From positions 1 through 47,051 of the forward strand of contig JACMNA010000083.1 in the NCBI GenBank assembly GCA_014378765.1: 47,051 bases of DNA, in the 5' to 3' direction. This document shows, piece by piece, positions 7,744-16,889 of this stretch (its first letter is position 1; every line of letters begins with the position of its first letter). Both the position numbers and the translations under genes were made by a program. Under the pieces are notes generated by a model. It was not told the origin of the DNA, searched no databases, and saw only the letters and a program-made list of their open reading frames with translations. The DNA comes from Bdellovibrio sp. (GTDB lineage Bacteria; Bdellovibrionota; Bdellovibrionia; Bdellovibrionales; Bdellovibrionaceae).

Positions 7744-8466
7744 ATGAAATCTGCGGAACAATTTACTTTTACGGCCATTGGATTTTTAAAATCTTGCTAT
7801 CCCGAAAAGTTTGGCGTGCCTCGCCAGCCCGGCCTAGTAAAAAAGGCATATTCTGAGTTAAAAATTCGCGCCGATCTGCAGCCGGAAATTTCATTGCAGG
7901 GTCTTGCGGGCTATTCGCACGTATGGTTGCAATTTATTTTTCACTTAAATACTTCACAAAGGTTTCACGCGAAGGTGCATCCGCCCCGATTAGAAGGCGA
8001 AACTATGGGGTTATTTGCGACTCGCACGCCACACCGGCCCAACCCAATTGGGCTTTCACTAGTTGAACTAGTGGAAGTCAAAAAAGATACGCTTTTTTTT
8101 GCGGGAGCTGACCTAGTGGAGGGAACTCCGATTTTAGACGTGAAACCTTACTTGCCCCATATTGAAAGTGTGGCCAATGCTCGCAATGGCTGGCTCGGCG
8201 CGGTTCAGAAAGACGACATTGAAGTTTCTTTTACCGAAAAGTCATTAATACAATTACAAAATTGGATGACCCAAAGCGGCCGATTTGAATTAAAAGAAGT
8301 TATTACCGAGGTTCTGAAACAAGATCCGCGCCCCACAATTTATAAAGGTTATGAAACGGGCGAGTCTCCATATCGAAATAAACATGCTTTTAGACTCTAT
8401 GACGGCGATATTCATTTTGAGTTTCTATCAGCCACCAATGCTGAAGTTTTTGATATCCGTTTTTAG
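7744..8466 (+). CDS. trmO: tRNA (adenine(37)-N6)-methyltransferase TrmO
   Basis: 240 residues, close to the size of E. coli TrmO (TsaA/YaeB). The N-terminal domain shows the family landmarks: AIGFLKSCYPEKFGVPRQPG near the start, LAGYSHVWLQFIFHLN, and the signature TRTPHRPNPIGLSLVEL, followed by DLVEGTPILDVKPYLPH. A C-terminal domain of about 80 residues ends in FEFLSATNAEVFDIRF. Members use S-adenosylmethionine to methylate N6 of t6A37 in threonine tRNA in the cytoplasm, sharpening decoding. It is a single gene, divergent from the importer operon. Confidence 0.93.
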   Translation: MKSAEQFTFTAIGFLKSCYPEKFGVPRQPGLVKKAYSELKIRADLQPEISLQGLAGYSHVWLQFIFHLNTSQRFHAKVHPPRLEGETMGLFATRTPHRPNPIGLSLVELVEVKKDTLFFAGADLVEGTPILDVKPYLPHIESVANARNGWLGAVQKDDIEVSFTEKSLIQLQNWMTQSGRFELKEVITEVLKQDPRPTIYKGYETGESPYRNKHAFRLYDGDIHFEFLSATNAEVFDIRF

Positions 8467-8549
8467 CATAATAACTTACTGAATGACATTGTGACATGGC
8501 GCTAGAATTTCTGCTTAAATTGTGATTTATTATCGAAAACGGGGGGATC

Positions 8550-9524
8550 ATGGAAACAACGCAACAAAGTTCTACAACTTTACGGAAGGTGCCAACTTTA
8601 AGTTTGGGTTCGTACTTACACGGATCTGAGGCCGATAAAGTTAAATTTATCGAACAGCTTTTTCACGGAATGAAAGACTACGGTTTTATAATTTTAAAAG
8701 ATCATGATGTTTCGCCAGAATTACTTTCGCAAGCTTACCAAGTTTTAGAAAAATTCTATTCGCTGTCAGAAGATAAGAAATTATCATACGTTTCTGAATT
8801 GGGCGGCGGGCAGCGGGGTTACACGGCATTTGGCAAAGAGCATGCTAAAGATTCACCCGTAAAAGATTTGAAAGAGTTTTGGCATGTGGGCCGTGAAGTA
8901 GAGGCGAGCCATGCGTTCTCAAAATACTATCCAAAAAATATCTGGCCCAATGATACCGTACCTGAGTTCAAGCCTTTATTTGAAAAATTATTTTCGCAGT
9001 TAGAAACAGCCGGCATGCAGATGATGGAAGCCTTGACCTATCCATTGCAGGTTGAAAAAGATTACTTTAAAAATATGGTGGTTGAAGGTAATTCGATTTT
9101 GCGACTGCTTCATTATCCACCGATTCCTCAAGGCGTTGACCCGCGCTGCGTGCGTGCGGCCGCCCATGAGGACATCAATTTTATTACAATTTTACCTGCG
9201 GCCACGACGTCAGGTTTGCAATTGAAAGACCGCGACGGCACTTGGCTTGATATCGAAAGCGATTACGGAACATTAATCGTTGATGCAGGTGATATGTTAG
9301 CGCGGATTACAAATGATTTGATCCCTTCAACCACTCACCGAGTGATCAATCCGCAAGATGGTAAAAATTCGTCTCGGTACTCGATGCCGTTCTTTATGCA
9401 CCCGCATCCTGAATCACTATTAACGTGCCTGCCTTCGTGCCGAGGGTCTGGAGCAAAATACCCCGACATCACGGCCCACGATTTTTTAATGCAAAGACTA
9501 CGAGAAATTGGTTTAATTAAGTAA
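8550..9524 (+). CDS. Isopenicillin-N-synthase-like 2-oxoglutarate/Fe(II) oxygenase
   Basis: 324 residues. The N-terminal half carries a DIOX_N-type region (GFIILKDHDVSPELL, then RGYTAFGKEHAKD). The C-terminal double-stranded beta helix has an intact iron site: HEDINFIT gives His and Asp, and STTHRV gives the distal His. SRYSMPFF supplies the Arg-x-Ser that holds 2-oxoglutarate. Substrate cannot be read from sequence; relatives range from oxidases of small molecules to ethylene-forming enzymes. No signal peptide, so cytoplasmic. The ATG has a G-rich GGGGGG upstream as a poor ribosome site. The next gene begins two bases after the stop, suggesting co-transcription. Confidence 0.85.
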   Translation: METTQQSSTTLRKVPTLSLGSYLHGSEADKVKFIEQLFHGMKDYGFIILKDHDVSPELLSQAYQVLEKFYSLSEDKKLSYVSELGGGQRGYTAFGKEHAKDSPVKDLKEFWHVGREVEASHAFSKYYPKNIWPNDTVPEFKPLFEKLFSQLETAGMQMMEALTYPLQVEKDYFKNMVVEGNSILRLLHYPPIPQGVDPRCVRAAAHEDINFITILPAATTSGLQLKDRDGTWLDIESDYGTLIVDAGDMLARITNDLIPSTTHRVINPQDGKNSSRYSMPFFMHPHPESLLTCLPSCRGSGAKYPDITAHDFLMQRLREIGLIK

Positions 9525-9526
9525 AG

Positions 9527-10288
9527 ATGAAGAAACGCTATTTATTGACGATCGCCATTACCGTGGCGGTCATGATTTTATTTTTCTGGAACGATCGAAA
9601 CGAATTACGTGATGAATCGTCAGCTAATGAAACAGAGACTCAGGTTGCGCGACTTGATACTGATAAAAAATCCGAAGAAGTCATTAAAAAGCAGGTTTTA
9701 GATTCGCAGAATATCAAAGACAAATCGACTGGCGTTGCCACGACGGCCGAACAAATTGCCGAAGTAGAAAAATCTTTTTCATCGCATTTAAAATTATTGG
9801 GTCAATGTTTAGGGGTTATCCCGTCGGTAGAATCTGATAAGGTCGATCCAACTTTTGACAATTTAATTATTGCCTTAAGGCCCGCGTTCGGAGACGTCGT
9901 GGTTAAGATGGATGACTGGACTCAGCTTGATATGCGGGCTCCGTCGGGCGTCGTGACTAGAATTCGAACCGAAACCGAGTATGTCGATAATGGAAATCCC
10001 ATAAAGCGATTACAATATTATAAAATGAACGAGCAAGGCATGCCTGAACTGCAAGTGCTGCCGGCTGAACATATGGTTGACCCCAGTGATAGTTATTTAG
10101 AAACTTTAAAAGGTGATGCCCCAACGGTAAACGATGAAAAAGGTGGCCGCGTTTATTACAGCGAAGGAGAAGAGTTGGTCTTGGTTGAGCGTAATAATAA
10201 AGTTCAGTCTTTTTCGCTATCGAAAGGTGAAAAGACTTTTAGTTGCACCGAGACGGATACGGTCAGCTCAAATTGTCAGTGTTTGTAA
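9527..10288 (+). CDS. Membrane-anchored periplasmic protein, unknown family
   Basis: 253 residues. Lys/Arg at positions 2-4, then a single hydrophobic helix (about 5-21) make an uncleaved anchor. A charged, low-complexity Glu/Lys/Asp/Ser stretch (about 22-75) is followed by a compact soluble domain, with Cys at about 93 and three Cys close to the C-terminus ending NCQCL. It begins two bases after the oxygenase stop codon, so the pair is probably one operon. I recognise no family. Confidence 0.65.
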   Translation: MKKRYLLTIAITVAVMILFFWNDRNELRDESSANETETQVARLDTDKKSEEVIKKQVLDSQNIKDKSTGVATTAEQIAEVEKSFSSHLKLLGQCLGVIPSVESDKVDPTFDNLIIALRPAFGDVVVKMDDWTQLDMRAPSGVVTRIRTETEYVDNGNPIKRLQYYKMNEQGMPELQVLPAEHMVDPSDSYLETLKGDAPTVNDEKGGRVYYSEGEELVLVERNNKVQSFSLSKGEKTFSCTETDTVSSNCQCL

Positions 10289-10304
10289 ATCATTATTTTA
10301 AACT

Positions 10305-11108
10305 TTAATATTTAAGTCTTAGTTGAGACCGCAACGGAAAATGATCTGAGCTTTTTTCGTTTAAGACTTCGGTTTGTATATTTTCAAAACCACGAACGTA
10401 AATATGGTCCACAATTAAATGGCGAAAATCGCTCTGCGGCTGCATTTCCGTTAACTTTAATTTTTGAATTAATTTTCTAATAAATATTTTTCGAGATCGG
10501 TTCCACGTGTTAAAGTCTCCGGCCCAAATTAAGGGTCCGCTCAGTTGCGCCACAAATTGAGCCAATTGAATCATCTGCTGTTCAAAGAGAAACCCCGTAT
10601 TAAAATTAAGCGCGTGCGTATTAATTAAATGCACTTTTGTTCCACTCAATTGAATCGTCGAGTAGCCCGCCACCTTGTGAGTGAAAATAATGGGCTCTAC
10701 ACCTGGCGAAATGATCGTTAAATTATTATCGAGATTAAATTTTGAAATGGTCATCACGCCGGTCGCCAGATTGTGCCGGTTACAAAAACTTTTAAAGAAA
10801 CTAAAATCCCACAGTATTTGAGAAGCAAAGGCGGCCTGCCAGTCGTCTGAATGAAGGGTCTCTTGCAGAAAAATCAGGTCAGCGGCTTTTGATAATCGTT
10901 TGACCGCAAAAAAGTTCTCAGCGCTTTCATGTTTGTGAACATTCCATGTTAATAGCGTAATTGAATTTAAATTCAGTTCGTCAGTTTGTAATTGAGGCAC
11001 GTCTGAATACGAAAGTTGATTGGCAGCAAAATCCTTACAAAGCGGAGACAATTTCGCCGCGAAAGCTGGCAAAGAATGTAAGGCCATCAGCAGAAGTATA
11101 TATTTCAT
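10305..11108 (-). CDS. Exported endonuclease/exonuclease/phosphatase-fold hydrolase
   Basis: 267 residues with a signal peptide ending LPAFA. The full catalytic set of the EEP (DNase I-like) superfamily is present in order: LTWNVHK (Asn), IFLQETL (Glu), INTHALN (His), AGDFNTW (Asp and Asn), VDHIYV (Asp) and SSDHFPL (Asp-His). The superfamily includes nucleases, sphingomyelinases and phosphatases. Export and predatory context favour a nuclease or phospholipid hydrolase acting outside the cytoplasm, but sequence alone does not decide. Converges on the 9527-10288 gene with a 16-base gap. Confidence 0.83.
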   Translation of the reverse strand: MKYILLLMALHSLPAFAAKLSPLCKDFAANQLSYSDVPQLQTDELNLNSITLLTWNVHKHESAENFFAVKRLSKAADLIFLQETLHSDDWQAAFASQILWDFSFFKSFCNRHNLATGVMTISKFNLDNNLTIISPGVEPIIFTHKVAGYSTIQLSGTKVHLINTHALNFNTGFLFEQQMIQLAQFVAQLSGPLIWAGDFNTWNRSRKIFIRKLIQKLKLTEMQPQSDFRHLIVDHIYVRGFENIQTEVLNEKSSDHFPLRSQLRLKY

Positions 11109-11448
11109 GTGCGTCCCCTCGCTCGTTGAAATTGACCCAATTGCGTTAGCGGGGACTATCAGCCAAGAAAAACAAAAAGACTACTCATTTACCCAGTACA
11201 CTCCGCGTCGGCAAAAATTACCATAACACTGTCGAAAGACGGGCATTTTGACTCCCGCCCAGATTCTACCTAAGCTTATTAATATGAGCGAAAGCAAAAA
11301 ATTTACTATCTGCCCAGCACTTCTGCAGCACGCGGGGGTATCGGTCACGTTTGGGTTTATTGGCCATGACCATTTTTATTTTCACGGAACACGGCACCTG
11401 ACCGATACCCTGGCGTGGCGAGTAGAAAGCCCACCCCGCAAAGTTTAA
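11109..11448. other. 340-base gap with a 12-bp inverted repeat and a doubtful small ORF
   Basis: The gap lies between the EEP gene and the 3' end of valS. GGGTATCGGTCA (11336-11347) is matched by TGACCGATACCC (11399-11410), a perfect 12-bp inverted repeat with a 51-base interior. A plus-strand TTGACT (11248-11253), 17 bases, TAAGCT (11271-11276) could be a promoter. An ATG at 11284 opens 54 codons that end exactly at valS's last base, but no ribosome site or family supports it. A structured small RNA or antisense RNA is an alternative reading. Confidence 0.4.
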
Positions 11449-14136
11449 CTACTGAAACCGCGTAAGAGCTTCTTTTAACGAAACGACTTGTTCTTTCGAC
11501 TGTTGTAACAACACGCGATCGGTGGCAATCACCTCTGGGTCGGCGTTTTGTACAAACTTTTCGTTAGATAGCTTTCCGTTAAGCAGGCTTACGTCTTTTT
11601 CTAGCTTTTCGATCGTTTTATGAATTCGTTTAATTTCTTCGTTGAAATCAACTAAACCTTCAAGAGGAATAATAACTTTTACGCGGGCGTCGCCTAATAC
11701 AACCGGGGCCACCGCGCACTTCATCATATCGCCATCTTCACCGATATCCATCGTAGCAATACGACCTAAATTCATAATAGCCGAGCGGTTATGACTTAAA
11801 ATCTTTTGCACGTCATCTTGCGTGACGCCCAGGCGAATATTTAATTTCACGGCCGGGCTGATTCTATTTTCGCCGCGAATATTTCTAATGGCGGTAATCA
11901 CTTCTTTCACGATATCAATTTCAAATTCTGCTTCTTTACTAGCGAAAGCTAAGAAATCTTTATCGTTTTTCACGGTCGGGTACTGATCGATAATGCATGC
12001 TTGGTTTTTTATCGGCAGATTTGAATAAATCTCCTCGGTTAAGAACGGGCAGAATGGGTGCAACAGCCGCACGATTCGATTTAACACCTGCGCCATTACT
12101 AACTGCGTTGTTTGTTTATCATCGGGCGACGATGAATGCATAATGGGTTTTGTAAATTCAATATACCAGTCGCAAAATTGATTCCAAATAAACTGATACA
12201 ACGCCGTCGCGGCGTCTGAAAATCTTTCGGCCTCAAGCGCCACTTCAACTTGTTTTTCAACTTCGGCCAATTTTGCAATAATCCATTGGTCAAAAACTGA
12301 AATATGCGCGCGCGCGGGCAAGGCCTTCATGCCTTCAACCGGAACTTTGAAATCTTGCAGGTTTGATAAAACAAAACGGGATGCATTCCAAACTTTATTC
12401 ATAAAGTTACGGTAACTTTCAACTCGCTGTTCGCTAAATTTAAAATCTTTGCCGCTAAATAAATGCGCTAAGAAACTAAAACGTAAAGCATCGGCGCCGT
12501 GCTTATCGATCATTTCGATCGGATCGATTGAGTTACCTAATGACTTTGACATTTTACGGCCCTGACTATCGCGAACCAAACCGTGAACGTACACGGTACG
12601 AAAAGGAACATCTTTTTTAAATTCTAGGCCCATCATAATCATGCGGGCTACCCAGAAGAAAATAATATCGTGCCCAGTTACTAAATAATTTGTTGGGTAA
12701 AATGTTTTTTGCGTTTCAACTGAATGCGCTTCTTCATTCGGCCAGCCCATCGTTGAGAAGGGCCATAGGCCCGAACTGAACCACGTATCTAACACGTCTT
12801 CATCTTGGGTAATCTTACTGCTTTTGCAATTTTCACATTGAGTCGGAGTAGTCTCGCTTACCGTATATTTTTCGCACTCAGCACAATGCCAAGCGGGAAT
12901 ACGATGACCCCACCATAACTGGCGCGAAATACACCAGTCTTCAATATTATTCATCCAGTGCAAGTAAACTTTCGTCCACGACTCTGGTTCGAAGCGTAAT
13001 GAACCTGATTCAACCACGCGTTTAGCGGGAACGGCCAAGTCATCCATCTTCATAAACCATTGCTCAGACAAAAAAGGCTCAACCACGGCGCCCGAACGCG
13101 AGCAATGGCCTATCGAATTCATGTGTGGCTCTTCTTTTACTAAAAGTCCTAAAGCTTTTAAGTCTTCTAAAACTTTTTTGCGAGCGTCAGCGACTTTAAG
13201 CCCTTCGTAAGGCCCGGCGTTTTCGTTCATTTCGCATTTTTTAGTTAATAAGTTAATAAATTCTAACTTATGGGTTTTACCAATTTTATAATCGTTAAAG
13301 TCGTGGGCGGGAGTAATTTTAACCACGCCTGAGCCGAAATCTTTATCAACGTACGTGTCGGCAATGATTTTAATTTTACGATTTATCAATGGAACCGTAA
13401 CGGTCTTGCCGATAAGTTTTTTATATCGATCGTCATCGGGGTGAACGCAAAGCGCCGTATCGCCCAGCATTGTTTCCGGGCGGGTCGTCGCAATTGTTAA
13501 AAAATCACTGGTGCCATCGATCGGATAATTAATGTGATACATCAAGCCTTTTACTTGTTGATGCTCAACTTCCAGATCGGAAATGGCCGTCTCGAGCGGT
13601 CCGCTCCAGTTCACTAAGCGCAGGCCTTTGTAAATCGCATTTTTTTTATAAAGCGTAACGAAAACTTTTCTAACCGCGGCGGATACGCCTTCATCAAGGG
13701 TGAAAGTCGCTCGGTCCCAATCGCAAGAATCTCCTAGGCGGCGCATTTGATTATAAATGCGATCCCCGTATTCGTTTTTCCATTTCCAAATTTCATTCAC
13801 AAATTTTTCGCGGCCTAACTGATGGCGAGTAATCGTTTTCTTTTTTAATTCTTTTTCAACTACACTTTGCGTAGCGATGCCCGCGTGATCTGTGCCGGGT
13901 AACCACATGGCATTGAAGCCACTCATGCGTTTCCAGCGAATTAATAAATCTTGAATGGTATGATCAAGGGCGTGACCCAAGTGTAAAAAACCCGTGACGT
14001 TCGGTGGAGGCAAAATAATCGAGAACGGAGGTTTTTTCGATTGGTCTTCGGCCTTGAAATAACCGGCCTCTTCCCACGCTTTATAAACTTTAATCTCAAC
14101 TTCTTGGGGGCTGTAACGATCCGCTAGTGTTTTCAT
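11449..14136 (-). CDS. valS: Valyl-tRNA synthetase
   Basis: 895 residues, normal for the enzyme. HIGH motif within PPPNVTGFLHLGHAL and KMSKS motif within GRKMSKSLGN are both intact. The CP1 editing domain is recognisable by TTRPETMLGDTAL and GSGVVKITPAHDFND, and a zinc-type CAECEKY...CENCK segment sits in the middle. The C-terminal 70 residues form the usual coiled coil (KRIHKTIEKLEKDVSLLN). Charges tRNA-Val in the cytoplasm and hydrolyses mischarged threonine. It follows the rhodanese gene by 13 bases, and an 18-base inverted repeat fills the gap and touches the start codon. Confidence 0.97.
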   Translation of the reverse strand: MKTLADRYSPQEVEIKVYKAWEEAGYFKAEDQSKKPPFSIILPPPNVTGFLHLGHALDHTIQDLLIRWKRMSGFNAMWLPGTDHAGIATQSVVEKELKKKTITRHQLGREKFVNEIWKWKNEYGDRIYNQMRRLGDSCDWDRATFTLDEGVSAAVRKVFVTLYKKNAIYKGLRLVNWSGPLETAISDLEVEHQQVKGLMYHINYPIDGTSDFLTIATTRPETMLGDTALCVHPDDDRYKKLIGKTVTVPLINRKIKIIADTYVDKDFGSGVVKITPAHDFNDYKIGKTHKLEFINLLTKKCEMNENAGPYEGLKVADARKKVLEDLKALGLLVKEEPHMNSIGHCSRSGAVVEPFLSEQWFMKMDDLAVPAKRVVESGSLRFEPESWTKVYLHWMNNIEDWCISRQLWWGHRIPAWHCAECEKYTVSETTPTQCENCKSSKITQDEDVLDTWFSSGLWPFSTMGWPNEEAHSVETQKTFYPTNYLVTGHDIIFFWVARMIMMGLEFKKDVPFRTVYVHGLVRDSQGRKMSKSLGNSIDPIEMIDKHGADALRFSFLAHLFSGKDFKFSEQRVESYRNFMNKVWNASRFVLSNLQDFKVPVEGMKALPARAHISVFDQWIIAKLAEVEKQVEVALEAERFSDAATALYQFIWNQFCDWYIEFTKPIMHSSSPDDKQTTQLVMAQVLNRIVRLLHPFCPFLTEEIYSNLPIKNQACIIDQYPTVKNDKDFLAFASKEAEFEIDIVKEVITAIRNIRGENRISPAVKLNIRLGVTQDDVQKILSHNRSAIMNLGRIATMDIGEDGDMMKCAVAPVVLGDARVKVIIPLEGLVDFNEEIKRIHKTIEKLEKDVSLLNGKLSNEKFVQNADPEVIATDRVLLQQSKEQVVSLKEALTRFQ

Positions 14137-14166
14137 TCTGATAAGATTATCAGACTTGATCCCTTT
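14137..14166 (-). promoter_or_regulatory. Shine-Dalgarno site separated from the valS ATG by a hairpin
   Basis: TCTGATAA (14137-14144) and TTATCAGA (14147-14154) are perfect 8-bp arms with a 2-base centre; the valS ATG follows directly (14136-14134). No ribosome site lies at normal distance, but AAAGGG (14166-14161) sits just upstream of the hairpin, six bases from its foot. Folding the hairpin would bring AAAGGG to a usual six-base spacing from the ATG. The rhodanese stop codon lies inside the hairpin, so ribosomes finishing that gene would melt it. Confidence 0.5.
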
Positions 14167-14482
14167 CGGTCACCAATTGCTGATGGCCGCCATTAACAAG
14201 ATAGACGTTTGTATAACCTTTAGTTTCTAATTCATGAAATAAACTTTGCGATTTTTGGCCGTCTTCGCAGGCAATCACGATGGCAAAATCTTTCGGGGTT
14301 TTTCGTTCTTCGATGGCACTTAATGCCTCTTCGGGTTGCGCTAAGATTTCATAGGTTTCAACATGCATTTTAAAAATACTGGTGTACCAACCGACTAAGC
14401 TAGGGCCCATATTAATAAAGAAAAAAGGAATGCGACTTTTAATCAAGTTATCTAGCTGAAAAAAGCCAATACTATTAAGCAT
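14150..14482 (-). CDS. Rhodanese-like domain protein
   Basis: 110 residues, one rhodanese domain. The active-site loop is IACEDGQKS, with the catalytic Cys starting a six-residue loop, followed by the conserved helix and strand LETKGYTNVYLVNGG. The N-terminus is longer than the minimal domain and starts inside the MFS gene (8-base overlap), so it is translationally coupled to it. Such proteins carry persulphide sulphur in the cytoplasm; its substrate is unknown. Lies immediately upstream of valS. Confidence 0.8.
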   Translation of the reverse strand: MLNSIGFFQLDNLIKSRIPFFFINMGPSLVGWYTSIFKMHVETYEILAQPEEALSAIEERKTPKDFAIVIACEDGQKSQSLFHELETKGYTNVYLVNGGHQQLVTERDQV

Positions 14483-15719
14483 TGTTCGCTCCTACGGACG
14501 CTGATTTTTGGCCCGCATTGGGAATGGATTTAAATATTGTTATGACAACAAACAACGCGATCAGGGCCATTAAACCGGCCAATAAAAATGGTGATTGAAT
14601 TGATAAGCCGCCGTAAAGCGCGCCGCCAGCTAAGGGCCCGATGATTCGACCTAATGAAGCCATGCCTTGAGTTGTGCCTAAAGCCGCGCCTTGTTCTTTA
14701 GCATCTATTAAAAGAGAAACTGATCCTAAAGTTGATGGATTAGTAAAACCAATTCCCAGTGCAAGTAAGGTTTGCGTGATGGCTAGTACAAAAAGTGATT
14801 GCGCAATCGCCATTCCGGTTAAGCCCATGCACATTAACATCAATCCAAAACGCAAAACTTGTTTTTCGCCGTACTTAGGAATCAGCCTTCGCACTAAAAA
14901 ACCTTGTGTGATTACAATCATGACGCCGATATAAGCGAAACCAAAACTAACTTCTTTAATTCCCCATCCAAATAAATCTTTCATGTACAATACAAATGTA
15001 GCTTCCATGGTTGACATGGCTAATGATGATAAAAAGAAAACAAAAATCAACGGCCCGACGACGGGCATTTTAAAATATTTTATAATTTGCTGAAATCGAT
15101 TTCGCTTTTCTTGCGGCTCGGTATTTACTTTTAAAGTTTCCTTTAAATTAAAATAGGCAAAAACGAACGTCACGGCACAAAGTCCCGATACCCAGTAAGA
15201 ACTAAAGCTAGTTTGAAAGTGTGGATTTTTTGAAATGTGTTCGGCCCAAACAGTTAATCCGCCGCCAATGGCCGGGCCAAATAAAAATCCGAGACCAAAA
15301 GCCGCACCAATCAGAGCCATGCCCTTTGATCGCTCATTCGGGGGGGTAATATCCGAAATATAAGCCGAGGCCGTTGAAATCGAAGCGCCAAAAAATCCGG
15401 ATAACATTCTAGCCGCAAATAAAATTTCTAAATTAGTAGCCTGAGCAAACAACAAGTATGCGAACACTTCTCCGACTAAGCAGGTAAGTAAAATGGGGCG
15501 CCGGCCGTAACGATCACTCAAGCGTCCCCAGAAAGGAGAAAACACAAATTGCATCAATGAGTAAATTGAAAGCAAAAGACCGGTTTCAAGCGGACTAGCA
15601 CCTAAGCTAACCCCAAGTATTGGAATGATTGGAATAACAATTCCGAAGCCCAGTAAATAAATGAAGACCGTTATGAAAATAACAATTAGTGGTTTTTTAT
15701 TTTTAGCCATTTCATTCAT
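14475..15719 (-). CDS. MFS drug-efflux-type transporter (DHA1, TetA-like)
   Basis: About 414 residues from the ATG at 15719, which has AAAGG six bases upstream; an ATG eight codons earlier has no ribosome site. Twelve hydrophobic helices are expected. Motif A, GRLSDRYGRRPILL, follows helix 2, and motif C-like FGLGFLFGPAIGG lies in helix 5, typical of proton-coupled DHA1 exporters. A second motif-A-like segment is weak. Substrate unknown. First gene of the group with the rhodanese and valS, and divergent from the gene at 15775. Confidence 0.85.
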   Translation of the reverse strand: MNEMAKNKKPLIVIFITVFIYLLGFGIVIPIIPILGVSLGASPLETGLLLSIYSLMQFVFSPFWGRLSDRYGRRPILLTCLVGEVFAYLLFAQATNLEILFAARMLSGFFGASISTASAYISDITPPNERSKGMALIGAAFGLGFLFGPAIGGGLTVWAEHISKNPHFQTSFSSYWVSGLCAVTFVFAYFNLKETLKVNTEPQEKRNRFQQIIKYFKMPVVGPLIFVFFLSSLAMSTMEATFVLYMKDLFGWGIKEVSFGFAYIGVMIVITQGFLVRRLIPKYGEKQVLRFGLMLMCMGLTGMAIAQSLFVLAITQTLLALGIGFTNPSTLGSVSLLIDAKEQGAALGTTQGMASLGRIIGPLAGGALYGGLSIQSPFLLAGLMALIALFVVITIFKSIPNAGQKSASVGANNA

Positions 15720-15774
15720 AACTCGACCTTTAGCACCTTTCATTTGATTTCAACTCAGCTACACTGAAAAGGCT

Positions 15775-16881
15775 ATGAAAAACTTGAAAACCACTTTGTT
15801 TTTATCTGTCGTTACTTTCACGTCAATATCAATTGCAGACGAAATCTTTAAAAGTTTCGCGCCCGAGCGATTTGATTCGTATTTCTCGGTTAATTATTTC
15901 AAAACTGAAGCGAATTACTCTGCGCAAGGCTCACAAACAAGCTTGGCCTCTGGGGCCAGTTTTCAAATAACGGATATTAACGCGAAAGCTCGTTACATTC
16001 CTTCGCTTGATTTCGGAATTTACGGTGCAATTAACATTGGTAGTTCTGAATCCGCTGATGCGATTGCGACCCGACGTAATTCAACTTTGAATGAGTTAAC
16101 GTTAGGGGTGGATTATCAAATTTATACTTCTGAATTCATTACCAGTTATGTCGATGGGGCCTTAATAAAAACCTTAGAAAAAATTAAACCCGATACCGAT
16201 TCGGCATTAAATAATGATGGCGCCGATAAGTTAATAGCGCAAATTACAGCTATTTTTGATCTGGATGGGTTTTACCCGTTCGCCCAAGGTGGTTTTAACT
16301 ACCGCACCGAAGGTTTATCAACGCTGATGACTTACGCCGGAGGCTTAGAAATTCGTTTCATTAAAGCGACGGTGGGGGCGGGCCTTTACGGGTACATTAC
16401 TATAAAAGATGATAGTAAAACCAATAAAGCGTCCGAGCGTGATGCGGTTAACTTAAGAGTCGATGCAGGTAGTAAAAAATTTAACGGCGTTAACCCTAAT
16501 AACCTTGATTCCGATTTCTATGTTAAGTTTGATATTAACCGCGACATTTCAATTAAGCTAAATGTAGGCACAACTTTGCTTGGTTCGAATAGCGCCTCTG
16601 GCTCACATTTTGGAGGAACTTTAGCTTGGGGCTTTGGTGGTTCGCAGCGCGCACTGTCTCGCCCAAGATCACGGCCCGTAAAAATTGAAAAACAAACGCA
16701 ACCGGCCCAGCAGTTTAAAGAAGATACTGATGATGGCGTAAACCAAGATTATTTTAAAACCGTAAGACCTTCGAAAGATAATTACATCAAGCAGCTTGAT
16801 GGCAGCAGTCAACCGGCCAAGTCCGTTGAGCCCGCACCGCCGGGCTACAAACTAAAATTAAAGAAATTAAAGAAGAAGTAA
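15775..16881 (+). CDS. Exported beta-rich protein, probably outer-membrane barrel with basic tail
   Basis: 368 residues. Signal peptide with cleavage near SISIA. Residues to about 285 show alternating beta-strand patterns (SYFSVNYFKTEANYS, VDLR-type strands, FAQGGFNYRTEG) and end in a GGTLAWGFGG strand, as in outer-membrane barrels. Then comes a hydrophilic Pro/Arg/Lys-rich tail of about 80 residues ending KLKLKKLKKK, which is unusual for a barrel and could stay periplasmic and bind an acidic partner. AAAAGG lies very close to the ATG. No family recognised. Confidence 0.6.
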   Translation: MKNLKTTLFLSVVTFTSISIADEIFKSFAPERFDSYFSVNYFKTEANYSAQGSQTSLASGASFQITDINAKARYIPSLDFGIYGAINIGSSESADAIATRRNSTLNELTLGVDYQIYTSEFITSYVDGALIKTLEKIKPDTDSALNNDGADKLIAQITAIFDLDGFYPFAQGGFNYRTEGLSTLMTYAGGLEIRFIKATVGAGLYGYITIKDDSKTNKASERDAVNLRVDAGSKKFNGVNPNNLDSDFYVKFDINRDISIKLNVGTTLLGSNSASGSHFGGTLAWGFGGSQRALSRPRSRPVKIEKQTQPAQQFKEDTDDGVNQDYFKTVRPSKDNYIKQLDGSSQPAKSVEPAPPGYKLKLKKLKKK

Positions 16882-16889
16882 TCGCTGGC

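Noticed and set aside
11248..11448. Plus-strand ORF of 66 codons in the gap before valS
   Set aside because: Its first codon coincides with the possible -35 box, no ribosome site precedes any start, and no family fits. Kept only as a doubtful element of the gap.
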